The notes: generated from the sequence alone by a model not told the origin. 64,000 bases of DNA from Scopulariopsis brevicaulis (GCA_017657125.1 JAGFNX010000131.1:62001-126000); one strand, 5' to 3'. Positions 43,290 to 55,199 are shown, counted from the stretch's first letter. A program made the numbers and translations.

Positions 43290-46094
43290 GTGAACCGCAA
43301 GATGGACACCGACGAAGCGCCCGAGTCCCCGGACGCCGCCCCCGTCCCGGCCTTCACCGTCCTCGGCCCCGGCACTGCCGCCCCGCAGACCGTCCCCTCC
43401 ACCGCCGCGCCGCCCGCCGCACCCGCAGCCCCCGGCCCTGCCCCTGCGCCCCTGAACCCCCGCAGCTGCGTCACCTGCCGCCGCCGCAAGGTCCGCTGCG
43501 ACAAGCGCATGCCCTGCACCAACTGCCGCCGCGGCCACATCCAGTGCATCTTCCCGGCGCCCGGCCGCGCGCCGCGGCGCCCCCGGCCACGGGATCCCGC
43601 TGCCATCCCTCCCGCCCCCCAGCCTGGGAGCTCGAATAGGCGGGAGTCGGAACTCCTGGAGCGCCTGAGGAAGCTGGAGGGCATCGTGGAGGAGCTGAGC
43701 GGGCAGATCGAGGTCGACAGGCACGCGTCGGCGTCGACGTCGTCGCCCGAGGGGCAGGATAACGGCGACGGGGCGACGACGGGGCCGGGGTACATGGGTG
43801 GTCTCGGGAGCGGCGGCGCGATATTGATTGGGGACGAGAACGCGACGGGCCTGTCGGGGACGACGCGCATCATGCCGCAGCCCACGTACGAGCAGAATGC
43901 GAGTTTGTTCAAGCAGTTTGGGAGGCTGGTGATCAACAAGGGCAAGGGTCGATACATTAGCAGCGCCTTTTGGTCGCGCGTCAAAGACGAGGTGAGCCTC
44001 TTTATCTTCGAACCCCGCCGGGGCATGATGTTCTAACCCGACGCAGCTCGACGACGTGCGGAACGGCGTCAGCTCGCTATCCGACGACACGGACTACTCC
44101 TCCGACGAAGAAGAGCCTCCGGGTCCGGATCCCGACGCGTCCAGCCACGACGCGTTCCTCTTTGGGTACAGGTCGGCGAGCCTGGACCTGTCGACATTCC
44201 ACCCACCGCCTGCGCCGATGCTGCGCCTGTGGGAGATATACCGGGAGAACGTCGAGCAGGCGGTCAAGGTGATACACGTGCCGACTGTCGATAAGCTGTT
44301 CCAGACGTTAAGCAGCGGAGGGTCAGTCGGTCTGAAGGAGGAGCCGCTAGTATTTACGATATACTACGCCGCCATCGTGTCAATCGAAGAAGACGAGGTC
44401 CGTATCCCCTCCCCCTCCCACGCCTGATCTTCACTAACACCCCCTAGTGCGAAGCGGAATTCGCCTCCCCGAAAGCCCCCCTCCTCGCCCGCTACCGCTT
44501 CGCCCTCGAGCAAGCCATCGCAAAGACAAACCTTCTCGCCGACCTCGACTTCACCGTCCTGACCGCCCTCGTCCTCTTCCTAACTGTCGTCCGCCGCCAC
44601 GACGACTCCCGCTTCTGCTGGACAACAACCGGCCTCGCCATCCGCATCGCGCAGGGCCTCGGCCTCCACCGCGACGGGACGCGCTTCGGGCTGCCGCCTC
44701 TGGAAGTCGAGATGCGGCGGCGCGTGTGGTGGGCGTGCTGCAGCCTCGACATGCGGTGCGCGGAGGAGGCGGGGACGGACCTGACGATTGTGAACCGGAC
44801 GTTTGACACCGAGTTCCCTACCAACATCGACGACGCGGACATCGGGCCCGAGACCACGGAGATGCCGGTCGGGAGGGAGGGGCTGACGGACTCGGCGGTG
44901 GCGCTGGTGCGGCACGAGACGCTGGCGCTGTGCAGGAGGTTATTCGCGCTTGCCACGGCGGCCGGGTCCGTGTGTCCCAAGGACGCGGGCTCGAGCATGG
45001 CGGAGCGTGAGCGCATGCTCGTCGAGGTGTACGAGCGCGTCGAGACGACGTTCCTGCGACACCTTGCCTCCACGTCGTCCTCCATATCCGTCATGATCGC
45101 CATGGTGGCCCGCATAGTCATGGCCAAGTCCTCCCTGATCATCTACCAGCCCATGCTCTTCCCCGGCACGGGGCCCGACCTATCCTCCGAGATAAAAGAG
45201 CGCCTCTTCGTCTCTGCGGTGGAGATTGTGGAGTACGTGAGGAAGCTGAACACGGACCCGCAGTTCAAGAGGTGGAGGTGGCTCTTCCAGACGTACACCC
45301 ACTGGCACGCGGTTGCGTACATCCTCCTCGAGATGACACGGCGCGCATGGAGCCCGCTCCTCGAGCGCGCGTGGGTGGACCTGAACGAGTCCCTGGCCGA
45401 CCAGTACGCGCCGCAGATGACCCGCTCGGCGGACCACCTGGCCGTCTGGATGCCGCTGCGCCGACTCCTCCTCAAGGCGCGGCGCCACCGCGAGGCGGAG
45501 GTCGCGCGGTTGAGGAAGAATCCCGGGGAGGTGCGGAGACTGGAGAGGGAGGACAAGACCAAGGCTTCGAGGTCGTGCTTTGGGCATGTGCCGGGCATGG
45601 AGGTTGACCACGCCAGGGTACGGAGGGAGTGGCTTGCGCTCGTGGCGCCGGAGGGCGTCTCGCCTCAGCGGAGCGAGGCGTCCGTTCCCAACTCCATGTC
45701 CCACTCCAACGCCAATTCCATCTCTAATGCTAACTCTAGCCCGGCGCAAAGGGGCTCGGGGATGGATTACATCGACGACCTGATGGAAGGCCCCTTCAAC
45801 CCCCTCCTCCTCTACCGCGGCGCAACGATCCAACAACTCGCAGAGCTCGGCCCGGACGGGTCACCTTCCGTCCATACAAGCGGATCTTCCCGCGTCGGGA
45901 CTGCAGGGGCGCCGTCGCCTGCCCCGCTGCTCTGGAATGCTGTGGGGTCGGGTCCGATACTGGGGTCCGCGGCGCTGGGGGCGGGGATGGGGGGGAGGGA
46001 CGGGGGGATGATGGAGGGCGAGTTTGATTGGGAGAGCTGGCAGGAGGGTGTTAGGGGGTTGACGGGGATAGGTAACGTAGGGTGGGGGGTGTAG
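43290..46094 (+). CDS. Zn2Cys6 transcription factor with fungal-specific regulatory domain
   Basis: Exons 43290-43991, 44047-44397 and 44448-46094 encode 899 residues (895 if the Met at 43302 is used). The binuclear cluster has CX2CX6CX5CX2CX6C spacing (CVTCRRRKVRC ... CTNCRRGHIQC, about residues 60-86). A Leu-rich coiled segment (ESELLERLRKLEGIVEELS) follows, suited to dimerisation. The middle-homology region (LAIRIAQGLGLHRDG, RRRVWWACCSLDMRCAEE) is of the PF04082 type, and the Ser/Asn- and Gly-rich C-terminus is likely an activation region. Targets are unknown; no pathway genes adjoin it. Confidence 0.9.
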
Positions 46095-46333
46095 ACCCAG
46101 GGGAGGGAGGTGAGTGTAGACACACTATCTGGGTGATGGTATCCGTGCATGAGATGGTCATTGGCTGCGACGGCGTTGTAAGAGTATCTTATTCCCAACT
46201 TATTTAGCAAGGCAGAATGCATAGGGCACCTCTTATCTCCCGCTCCCCATCTCCTCTTGCCCCTACAAAAGACTGCATGACCAAATGACCAATCGCAAAT
46301 GACTAAATGATGAGAACGAAATCTATGACGTGC

Positions 46334-47577
46334 TCAAAGCTTCCCCTTTCCCTTGACGTTCTCCTCGTCCTCCGCCAAAACCTCCACCCTATTCCTCACC
46401 CCATAACACCACGGGCCCCCCTTCCTCAGGTCAACAACAACAACCCTCTCAACATCGCCCCCCCTCCCACCCCCCATCTCCTCCACCTCCTTCGACGGCC
46501 TATCCAGGCCCAGCGCGACGCTCCCGTCTTCATACCCCTTCAGCGGCCTCGGGCTCATGACCTTCTCGCCCCAGGGGATCCTCGACGTAGAGTGCCCCCT
46601 CGCCTCGGGGTCCTCACTCGTCGGCACCCTCCCCCAGAACTCCATGAACGCCCTCCTCTCCCCCTCGACGTCCTCGCCCCTGAAGAACTTGGAGAGCAGG
46701 GTGAGGAGGTAGTACTGCGGGGGGTACATGGTGATCTTCCTCTCGTGGTGGAGGTCGAGCCAGGCGGCCGCGTGGCGGAAGTCGGCGGAGGTGTGCTCGA
46801 CGCCGCCGTCCGGGGTGGGGAGGTCGAAGGAGGAGGAGAGGGGGAGGGTGGTGGGGAGGAAGTAGAGGTACATTTGGGTTGAGAAGCGCTTGCCCGAGCC
46901 TGGGGGGGTTATCCACCGCGTGAAGGGGATGAGGCCGCCTGTGTCTGTTAGCCTCGAGCTCTGCTATACCCTACTCCGCACTGCGCAGCAGTAAAGCAAT
47001 ACTTCAGGTCCAGGGGTAAAGAGAAAAGCAGGATAGCCAAAGGGGGGTAAACAAAGGAGGTCAACCGAGGGGATAGAGGGACCATACCTAAATCCGGGAC
47101 CGCGCCCTTCCGCGACTCAACCCACTCCCCAAACCCAACCTCCCCCCCATGAACCTCCCTCCTCCCCTTCTCCCTCTCCCCCTCTTCCAGCTCAACCAGC
47201 TCCCCATCCTTCCCCCTCGCAAGCAAAATGCCACTCTCCTCAAAACACTCCCTCACCGCCGCCCTCCTGTAGACCTCCCCGTCCGCATGGTGCCGGGCGT
47301 CATTGGCGGGAGGAGCCTTCCCGTCATGGAAGGCGTCGAGGTTGCCTCCGGGGAAGACATGCGCTGAGGCGAACGAGGTTCCCTTTACGCGGTGGAGGAG
47401 GAGGATCTTGTTTTTGGGGGAGAGGAGGATTACGCTTCTTCTGTTAGACTTTTTTTTTTCTATGGATGATGGGTTTATAGGGTGGGTAAAGGAGGTAGAG
47501 GTGAGAGAAGGGGAAGGGGGAAGGGGATACCTTGAGCTGGGGCGTAGCTCGGCGGGCGGCTTGGGCTTGGAAGACAT
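46334..47577 (-). CDS. NUDIX hydrolase, NUDT19/RP2-like
   Basis: Exons 47577-47531, 47440-47088 and 46938-46334 encode 334 residues. The fold begins RSVILLSPKNKILLLHRV, then ASAHVFPGGNLDAF, and the NUDIX helix reads AAVRECFEESGILL (REUXEEXGU). The later part GLIPFTRWITPPGSGKRFST followed by TQMYLYFLP is characteristic of NUDT19-type proteins, which hydrolyse CoA esters or similar diphosphates, often in peroxisomes. No clear PTS1 is seen at the C-terminus (KGKGKL). The first intron (47441-47530, 90 bases) is a multiple of three without stop, so retention would insert 30 residues. The gene is divergent from the tartrate-type dehydrogenase gene. Confidence 0.85.
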
Positions 47578-48671
47578 GGCTCGCGGTCGGATATCTAACC
47601 CGCGTCAGTCCGTGAGCTTCAGAATGGAAAGAGGTAACCCTACAACTTATTGTTCTGGCGTGGGATAGCGGCCGTCGCACAAATGAGAGAATGGCGCTCA
47701 TTTGTGCTTGGGTTTGACTCTCAGCGTGAGAGGACGTCCGCGGTGGTGTTGAGGGGTGCCGTTGAGGGGACCGGAGAGACGGCGAGCCGAGGTCCGGCGC
47801 GTTTCTAGCGCTGGTGATCACAAGGGCAGGGGGTGTCGCCTGTCGGGGTTGGCGCTGTTGGCGGTGGTTGGTGCCGATGGGGCAGGCGGTGGGCGCTCTG
47901 CCAGGTGCCGGGATCCGAGGGTCAAGGTACCGTACCTCCTCGCGGCCTCGGTCTACCAAGCCCCGGTCGTTCGCTTCGCAGGATCGTCCCAAACCCCAAA
48001 GATATTACCAGAGAATTCGGAATAGATGGATGAGGTCGTAAATGATCCAGATGAACGACGTTTGAGTGTTGTTTAAGCGATACGGCTTCAGTGGCTTCAA
48101 AGCCGTTCCTACCCGTCGCTAGCCAGTCTCACTGACCTGGCCAGCTCTCACTCATCACTCCAGCCGTGATCGAACAAGGTCAACCTGGCTCATCAACTCG
48201 AGGCATGTGTCATTGATTAGAATATGAATTCTTCTTCCTCTCGGGGGGTCCCCTGGGCCCCCTGCGCCGCCCTTCCAGGCCCGAGTGCGGCATACTCGCC
48301 AAATGGCCCTGGTGCCGACGGACGGCTGTAGTTACGCGGCTACCCATGCCTCGAGAGGGTACCATGACAAGCTAGGGGTGCGGGATTTGGTGGTATTCGA
48401 ATCCGGGGTACCCCAGGATCCCCACGCCCCCCGCCCAACACCGGGTCCGTGAACTCCGAAGTGGGGCAATGTCGGGAGGCCGTGATCGGGCCTTGTGTCG
48501 GATATTCTTTCTGCCGATGTCATCGCTTCTTGGAGGGGTAGAGACGCTCTGCTGCCGCATCGAGACATTACTTAACACGCGAGAATAGCTCTTGTTAAAC
48601 CACGTTCAACATCGTGGCAACCTCCATCTCCTCTCTATTGCACTATCTGAACACTCGCCACACCCATCAAG
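47578..48671. other. Divergent promoter region, no gene seen
   Basis: Lies between the NUDIX and tartrate-type dehydrogenase start codons. No coding frame or RNA gene is supported. Confidence 0.5.
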
Positions 48672-49766
48672 ATGACCGCCGCCAAGCCCCTCCGCATCGC
48701 CGTCATCCCCGGCGACGGCATCGGCACAGAAGTGATGCCTTACGGCGTCCGCTGCCTCCAGGCTGCCGCCTCGACCTTCAACCTGCACCTCGAGTTCCAA
48801 GAGTTCGACTTCGCCAGCTGCGACTACCACGCCGCCCACGGGACCATGATGCCCCCGGACTGGAAGACCACCCTCGCCCCCTTCGACGCAATCTACTTCG
48901 GCGCAGTCGGCATGCCGGACCGCGTGGCTGACGACGTCTCCCTCTGGGGAAGCCTCCTCAAGTTCCGGCGCGAGTTCGACCAGTACATCAACCTGCGGCC
49001 GTGCCGCCTCATGCCCGGCGCTACGTCTCCCCTGGCGGGCAAGAAGCCGGGGGACATTGACTTTTGGATCGTGCGGGAGAACACGGAGGGGGAGTACAGC
49101 AGCGTCGGCGGCAAGATCTTCGAAGGGACTGAACGTGAGACGGTGATTCAGGAGACCGTCATGACGCGGGTAGGCGTCGACCGTGTCCTCCGCTACGCCT
49201 TCGACCTCGCAGAGAGCCGGCCCCGGAAGAAGCTCACCAGCGCGACAAAGAGCAACGGCATCAGCATCACGATGCCCTACTGGGACTCTCGCGTCGCCGA
49301 AATGTCAAAGACCTACCCAGGCGTGGAAGTCGACAAGTACCACATCGACATCCTGACCGCGCACTTCGTCCAGCGCCCCGAGATGTTCGACGTGGTAGTA
49401 GGGAGCAACCTCTTTGGCGACATCCTCTCGGACCTGGGCCCCGCCTGCACCGGGACCATCGGCATCGCCCCCTCGGGAAACATCAACCCCTCGGGGGAGT
49501 TCCCGAGCCTCTTTGAGCCGGTGCACGGGAGCGCGCCGGACATCGCGGGGAGGGGGCTCGCGAACCCGGTGGGGATGATCTGGGCGGGGCAGATGATGCT
49601 GCAGCACTTTGGGTTCGGGGAGGCTGCCGAGGGGATGCTGGGGGCTATCGAGAGGGTGCTGGCGAGGGCAGAGGGGGGTGTTTTGACGAGGGATATGGGG
49701 GGTGAGGGGGATACGCGGACGCTGGGGGAGGCTATTGAGAGGGAGATTCTGGCGATGAAGAAGTAG
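48672..49766 (+). CDS. Tartrate / D-malate dehydrogenase family protein (isocitrate/isopropylmalate dehydrogenase fold)
   Basis: Single exon, 364 residues, full length for the family. The start AVIPGDGIGTEVMPYGVRCL, the substrate segment FRREFDQYINLRPCRL, WIVRENTEGEYSSVGG and the metal/NAD signature NLFGDILSDLGPACTGTIG, then LFEPVHGSAPDIAGRG, define a beta-decarboxylating dehydrogenase. The N-terminal YFGAVGMPD and VADDVSLWG segments resemble bacterial and fungal tartrate dehydrogenases (TtuC-like) rather than leucine-pathway isopropylmalate dehydrogenase. Likely substrates are tartrate, D-malate or a related hydroxyacid with NAD+ and Mn2+. No mitochondrial presequence is apparent, so it is probably cytosolic. 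Confidence 0.85.
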   Translation: MTAAKPLRIAVIPGDGIGTEVMPYGVRCLQAAASTFNLHLEFQEFDFASCDYHAAHGTMMPPDWKTTLAPFDAIYFGAVGMPDRVADDVSLWGSLLKFRREFDQYINLRPCRLMPGATSPLAGKKPGDIDFWIVRENTEGEYSSVGGKIFEGTERETVIQETVMTRVGVDRVLRYAFDLAESRPRKKLTSATKSNGISITMPYWDSRVAEMSKTYPGVEVDKYHIDILTAHFVQRPEMFDVVVGSNLFGDILSDLGPACTGTIGIAPSGNINPSGEFPSLFEPVHGSAPDIAGRGLANPVGMIWAGQMMLQHFGFGEAAEGMLGAIERVLARAEGGVLTRDMGGEGDTRTLGEAIEREILAMKK

Positions 49767-50998
49767 CGCGAGAGGCCGGCGGTAGACTGGATTAGACAGG
49801 CGTACAAATGACGATCATTGTCTTCACAAGTCCCGTTCAGATCGGTCACTTGGCTTATCGCTCGCGCCTTGTCGGTATGGCATATCTGGTCATTTTTCGT
49901 CTTCGACTTATACGTCACTCACACGATACCATACATTTCCAGGGAACGGCGCAACTCTCTTCCCCGTCCGCTAAAGATTAGCGGTCTAGCTCAAGTATGC
50001 TACGTAGATGGTCGTGCCTATAGCAGACTGTTATAGGTCTAGGCGCCAATTACATCGCCTCACACCATGTATCACCAAAACCCAGCCATTCTAGAAGCAG
50101 ACTTATCAAGCAGTGACATGGCGTATGGAGTCCAGAGCACGACTTGACTATAAATAATCTTAGGGGTGAGCCGCTCTCGAACCCTTTATGTCTGTTCTAC
50201 GCCAACGTTTCGTCTCCAGCGGCAAATGAAAAGAAAGACAAGATTTAAAATATTTAAGGACGACGAGAGGCGGATGCGAAAGTAGTATGCAACAATGATA
50301 AAGGGTACATTGCTGCAGTGTTAAGAGACAATACTTTCGTCGTAGGGGATTCTTTACTAGGAAAATGCTGCGTCTTGAGTGTCGATAGAGCAGAAGTGTC
50401 GTCGCCTCTGCACGGAATGCCTTATGAAGGAATCCGATCCTCTACAGTCCACTGGATGACACGGTGATATCCCGATACTGACTTTATGCTCCTAGTCGTA
50501 CAAGCGGGCGTCCGTTGTCTATAGTTGCATTGGGAAGATCGCTTAAAAGCGCATGAGGCACCTCCCACAGCACCTCTTATCCAATGATCTCCCGAATACA
50601 TCGTAGGGCTCAGGGCCTCACACCGCCAACAGTTACATTGACAGGCCATGTCGTCTCACCCTGCACCTGCCAATAGTCCGTGCCTGCTTCCGTACGACCT
50701 ACTTACACTGCAACCTCGTCCCATTGGAGCCATTCCACCGCCGTCTTTTATCCGAAAGTGGCATCCAAGCATCTTGGCGCGCGGCCTGCCTCTGCCGGGC
50801 GCGAGCCTGACCACCTGAACGGAAATTGCCCACCCGCATCGCAAGTCTTGGCCAGGGGTCAAAAGGGAACGCCACCCCTCGCCTCTTTAATCCAGGGTCC
50901 CCACCTCGCCCGAGCTTGTCCCCCCTCCAGAAAAGAGAGGGAAAAAAAAAGAGATTGGCGACACAGTTAGTCCTCGAACTAATTCGAGCAACAAAAAT
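49767..50998. other. 1.2-kb intergenic region, no gene seen
   Basis: Contains an AT-richer stretch around 50.1-50.4 kb without open frames of interest. The right part is the upstream region of the secreted DUF7136-like gene. Confidence 0.5.
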
Positions 50999-51892
50999 AT
51001 GTCGGCCCGCCTCCTACGGCTAGCCGCGGCGGCGCTGCTCGCCGTCTGCCCCTCCCCTGCCGCCGCAGCAGAGTCGGACCCGCATTTCGAGCTGGACATC
51101 GTCTTCCCGCGCAACGAGACGTACCTCCCCGCCGACGCCTTCCCCATCGCCATTGCAATCCAGAACCACACGGCCCTACGCACCCTCGGCGACGACTATA
51201 GGATCTTCTGGTCCATCTTCGCGTACACACACGGCACAAGTGCCCGGGGACCGTACGATAGGGGCGATTTACTCCCCCTGGCCGACATTATCCCCCCGGG
51301 CGAACACGTGGTGGAAGAGGACGGCAACCACATATTCGTGGGCTATACCAACGCCTCGGACTGGATCCAGGAGAAGAGGCCTGGAGACCTGTACGCGCTG
51401 CACTACTACGTCGATTGGGACGGGTACCAGGAGCGCTGCGGGAACGGCGAAGACAGAGGTGTTACAGGGCACCTCATGTTCTCGGTGGAGGCGCAGTGGG
51501 AGACGTTAGATAGGGAGTGGTGGCTGCTGGAGGAGAGCGACCCCGAGGTCCGCAAGCCGCTCGTGGTGGACGTCCCCGAGTGTCCCGAGTTCGGCTCCGT
51601 GGTCGAGATCACGGCCGACCCGGGAAACTCGTCGTGCCCGCACGTGGTTTTTGAGGATACGGGGAGGGAGCCGGATCCCTGCGCGGTAGTGGTGGACTAT
51701 TATTCTGCGTGGAATATTGACTTCTGGGCGCGTGTGTCGGCTAGGATGGATGCGGATTTGGCTGCGGAGACGGCCGAGCCTGAGGAGACGGAGGAAGTCG
51801 AGGATGAGGAGGATGCGGCGGGTGGCGTGGCACTTCCTGGGAGTGTGATTGCCGCTGCTTGCGCTCTCGGCTGGCTGGCGATTGCGTGGTGA
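50999..51892 (+). CDS. Secreted/surface protein, DUF7136-like
   Basis: Single exon, 297 residues. A signal peptide (LLRLAAAALLAVCPSPAAAA) is followed by HFELDIVFPRNETYLPAD and FPIAIAIQNHTALRTLG, an immunoglobulin-like beta domain as in the fungal DUF7136 family, with several Asn-X-Thr/Ser sites and paired cysteines (PECPEFGSVVEI ... SSCPHVVFED). The C-terminus is acidic and then hydrophobic (GSVIAAACALGWLAIAW), fitting a GPI-anchor signal or a single membrane anchor. Function is unknown. Assignment to DUF7136 is from memory of the pattern, so moderate. Confidence 0.7.
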   Translation: MSARLLRLAAAALLAVCPSPAAAAESDPHFELDIVFPRNETYLPADAFPIAIAIQNHTALRTLGDDYRIFWSIFAYTHGTSARGPYDRGDLLPLADIIPPGEHVVEEDGNHIFVGYTNASDWIQEKRPGDLYALHYYVDWDGYQERCGNGEDRGVTGHLMFSVEAQWETLDREWWLLEESDPEVRKPLVVDVPECPEFGSVVEITADPGNSSCPHVVFEDTGREPDPCAVVVDYYSAWNIDFWARVSARMDADLAAETAEPEETEEVEDEEDAAGGVALPGSVIAAACALGWLAIAW

Positions 51893-52485
51893 GGCGGTTT
51901 GCTGGGCTGGCTATAGTCTCTTGTCCCTACCTCCCTGCCGCTTTTCATGACTGTTAGTTAATGTATATGGTAATGGAATAATCATAATGCATGTATATAT
52001 GGTATCACGGGTCGTTTGCTCTTCAATAGAATTTTACCCCGAAAGCCTGTCTTACTTTAATAGAGAGTCACTGGCTCCTGGAACTACAGGTCCCATGGTC
52101 CCCTGCGCACTATATGTATCGAGGATGCCCTACAGGTATATAGTAATGGATGCTGTGAAAACCGAAGATAGCTGTCTGAGAAGAGCAACGTCGGGGAATC
52201 GCTGTAACGCACCATTTAACTGCATCGATCTTGGCACCCATCACTTCTTTCATCCATCATTAACATGTAAAAAGACACATGCCCTAGTCGCCCACTGATA
52301 CCGCCCCTGTTGTCTTCTCTGACTAACTTGACCAGGAGAGCGTGGCACTCCATGGACCTACCGAGTACGTCGGGTCGCGGCGGCACCCGGCTCGTTCGTT
52401 TCTGCTAGTCCTAGTGAGCATCGTCAAAGTGGTCGTTGCTTACGCCGGGGACCTATACCTACAGTCACATACCTTAGGGCCGTCG
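51893..52485. other. Intergenic region, no gene seen
   Basis: 3' region of the DUF7136-like gene, then sequence of more balanced composition leading into the phosphotransferase relic. Confidence 0.5.
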
Positions 52486-52870
52486 TCAACGTATGAAGTA
52501 TTCTAGAGCGGCCCATAGCTTGCTTTCATAGGCTTTCATAAAGTCATCGGCCCATCCGTCGGTATGCCAGTCGTGCTCATGATTCATTCCGTACTGCCAG
52601 CATACGTTACTCCTAGTATCAAAAAATGCCATCAGCCATCAGTCTATCCCATATCAACGATGCCTTCGACCTTTAGGGCTCCCGACGGTCCGGAAACTAG
52701 CATGTTCCCGAGGCTCAGATTCTTGTGTCAGAGTATAGGGTGCTCACGTAAGAAAATAGCCCCGATCCGTTTCCGTAATCGCGCCCTCGCCTCCTCGGTC
52801 ATAACTCTAGTGCGAGGAGCAAAAAAAGGGTCGCCGGTATGGAGGGAGCGTTCCGCCATTGTCACCGAAG
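52486..52870 (-). pseudogene. Decayed aminoglycoside-phosphotransferase-family (APH-like) gene
   Basis: Reading the minus strand from about 52857, one frame gives AERSLHTGDPFFAPRTRVMT, EEARARLRKRIGAIFL, REHPIL, a TGA stop, HKNLSLGNMLVSGPSGALKV, EGIVD and then a shift with another stop. A second frame resumes with NHEHDWHTDGWADDFMKAYE and ends at a TGA (52486-52488). Order and content match the C-lobe of fungal APH-type kinases: Brenner loop HxDLxxxN, then VDWE, then the terminal helices. The catalytic Asp reads Asn here, the stop precedes it, and the VDWE segment is frameshifted. An N-terminal part may extend to about 53.1 kb but is too decayed to trace. Confidence 0.6.
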
Positions 52871-54118
52871 TAGAAGCACTTGCCTTGGGTGAATCCACCG
52901 CTAACAGACTTTAAGAAACGGTCAATATAATTAAGCTCTCGGACAAAAAAGTAATAGTTCGCATAAAAATACAACGGCAAGACAGAGTCTGCCCGGCACC
53001 CCTTAACTTTGCGACGACCCGAGAAGGCTTATCACATAGAGACACCTTCTCGGGCGTTATAAAGGACGGCAGCGCCGGTCCCAGAGTTATAGCCGCTGCC
53101 AAACTTATGTCGATCTATGTGCTATCACCCTATCGTCTCCACCCGGACACTTACTAGTTCTCTCCACGGCTGACATCTAGGAAACCGGACGGGACACTTA
53201 GTCTTCTGCAACCTATCGCCGCATGTGCTAAAATCCGGTATCAAGCGGGTTTTTATGTCTTCTTTGCGCACGCGTTTCCGACGTCGCCTTCAAGCTACAT
53301 ATAGCCGCACCTCGACACGTAGACACAGAGGTCTCGGCGGAGGCATAGGTATAGCGTCGACGAAGGAATAAGATGTTTTCAATGTGACACAAACAGCGCT
53401 TCGATGTCCAAACCCCGTTTCATAAACGGCTGCTTGTCTTTTTCTAGACATCGCCAAGGACGTCGTTGACTCGACTTCCCTCTCACCACACTTTGAACCT
53501 TCTAGCGTCTCCAATGCTTCCGCCACGGCGATTTCCACACCCGAGGGCCCACCCCCAATCTTTTCCCTGGCTGGGACAAGGCCACTGCACACCACGACTC
53601 CCTTGGCGGATCCGCCCGTATCTCCGACACACCCACCACTTCCTCGGTCTACAGACGCCCGGTGTTCCCCACTTTCTCCACATACTCCAAATCCCCAAAC
53701 AACTTCTCCACAGATTCCCCTAGCGGGGCGGTGAGGGGCATCCGCACGTCATGGGGTCGCATCGGGACCCTGTCAGCCGACGCACCGGGCTCTTTAGTAG
53801 GCGCGCATACAGGCGGGGGCGGGGTGGAGCGGACCGAAGCTATTTTTCCCTCTAGGAGCCCCTCAATACGTCCGAAGGCACCGGGCCCACGAGCCCCGCC
53901 CCTCTCCCAAGTAGACCCGCGTCATTACGTCGCTACTTCAAAATCTATAGAAGCAGGGATCCCGTCATATAAACAACTTTCTCTCCGTTTTTGGAAATCT
54001 ACAAACGAAGCCACTCCCACATTATCCATCGTCAAACTCTCAGCCATTCCCTTACCTCACCTCACACGCCCTCACCGGCCAAACCCCACCCAAAGGAACA
54101 CTCCATAAAACTCTCACA
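52871..54118. other. Gap upstream of the sorbose-reductase-like gene, no gene seen
   Basis: The left part may hold remnants of the phosphotransferase N-terminus. The right part is GC-richer with arbitrary open frames on both strands. It ends with the promoter of the SDR gene. Confidence 0.45.
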
Positions 54119-55199
54119 ATGTCTATGAACGACGCCAACTGCAGGGTGGTCCGCGAGGGCTTCCCCCGCCCCTTCCCCAACACCCCCTCCAACGTCATGG
54201 AGCAGTTCTCGATGAAGGGCAAGGTGGCCGTCGTGAACGGCGCGGCCGACGGCATCGGGTACGCCGTGGCGGAGGGCTACGCGGAGGCTGGCGGCGACGT
54301 GGTCCTGCTCTACAACTCGTGAGTTTGCGCTCCCCCTGGCTCCCGTTCCTCGCTGTGCGCTAACCTGTTCCGAAGAAATGATGCTGCCGTTCAAAAGGCG
54401 GAGGCGCTGGCAAAGACGCATGGCGTGAAGACTATGCCCTACAAGGTCGACGGTACGATTTCCGTGGTTTGAACACGGTAAATGAGCAGTGGTGCTAACA
54501 CGGGCTGTTAGTGTCCGACGCGAAGCAAGTCCAGGAGACGATCGCGAAGATCGTGAAGGAGTTCGGCAAGATTGACGTCTTCGTTGCCAACGCCGGTTAG
54601 TCTCCGTGCTCAGACCATCTAAACGTCCTAGATCTGACCGTTTCTAGGCATGGCCATCTCCAAGCCCATCCTCGAGCAGACCCTCCCCGAGTACCAGAAG
54701 CAGATGTCCGTCAACGGTAAGCATCCCAGCCCCCACCCCTAACCCCCTTCGCCTTACTCCGGTTTGTTTTCCACCCTACTCACACCAGCCCCTTCCAGTC
54801 GACGGCGTGGTCTATTGCGGTAAGTACGCCGGCGAGGTCTTCAAGGCCCAGGGCTTCGGCAACCTCATCATCACCTCCAGCATGAGCGCGCACATCGTCA
54901 ACGTCCCCGTCGACCAGCCCGTCTACAACGCCACCAAGGCCTTCGTCAACCACTTCGGCAAGTCGCTGGCCCGCGAGTGGCGCGAGTTCGCCCGCGTCAA
55001 CATCGTGTCCCCCGGATTCTTCGACACCAAGATGGGGGCCGGCGAGGCGGCGCTGAACGAGGCGTACCGCATGGCGGTGCTGGGGAGGCAGGGGCATGTC
55101 AAGGAGATTAAGGGGCTGTATCTTTACCTTGGTAGTGACGCGTCGACTTATACGACGGGGAGCGATCATATTATTGATGGCGGATATGTCCTGCCTTAG
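54119..55199 (+). CDS. Short-chain dehydrogenase, sorbose reductase / mannitol dehydrogenase-like
   Basis: Exons 54119-54318, 54376-54452, 54512-54595, 54648-54716 and 54799-55199 encode 276 residues. The NADP-binding motif reads NGAADGIGYAVAEGYAEAG, followed by FVANAG, the catalytic Ser in ITSSMSAHIV and YNATK (Tyr-x3-Lys). The C-terminus GSDASTYTTGSDHIIDGG is typical of classical SDRs. The leader (REGFPRPFPNTPSNVMEQFS) and overall pattern resemble fungal L-sorbose reductases (Sou1-like) and NADP mannitol dehydrogenases, which interconvert ketoses and polyols. It opens the candidate sugar/polyol cluster, convergent with the MFS transporter. Confidence 0.85.

Noticed and set aside
48360..48420. 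Possible tRNA from a TTCGAATCC string
   Set aside because: No T-arm stem, no D-arm and no acceptor stem can be formed around it.
53460..53960. Stop-poor minus-strand frame upstream of the sorbose-reductase-like gene
   Set aside because: No Met in a sensible place, an internal stop and no recognisable family; probably chance in GC-rich promoter DNA.
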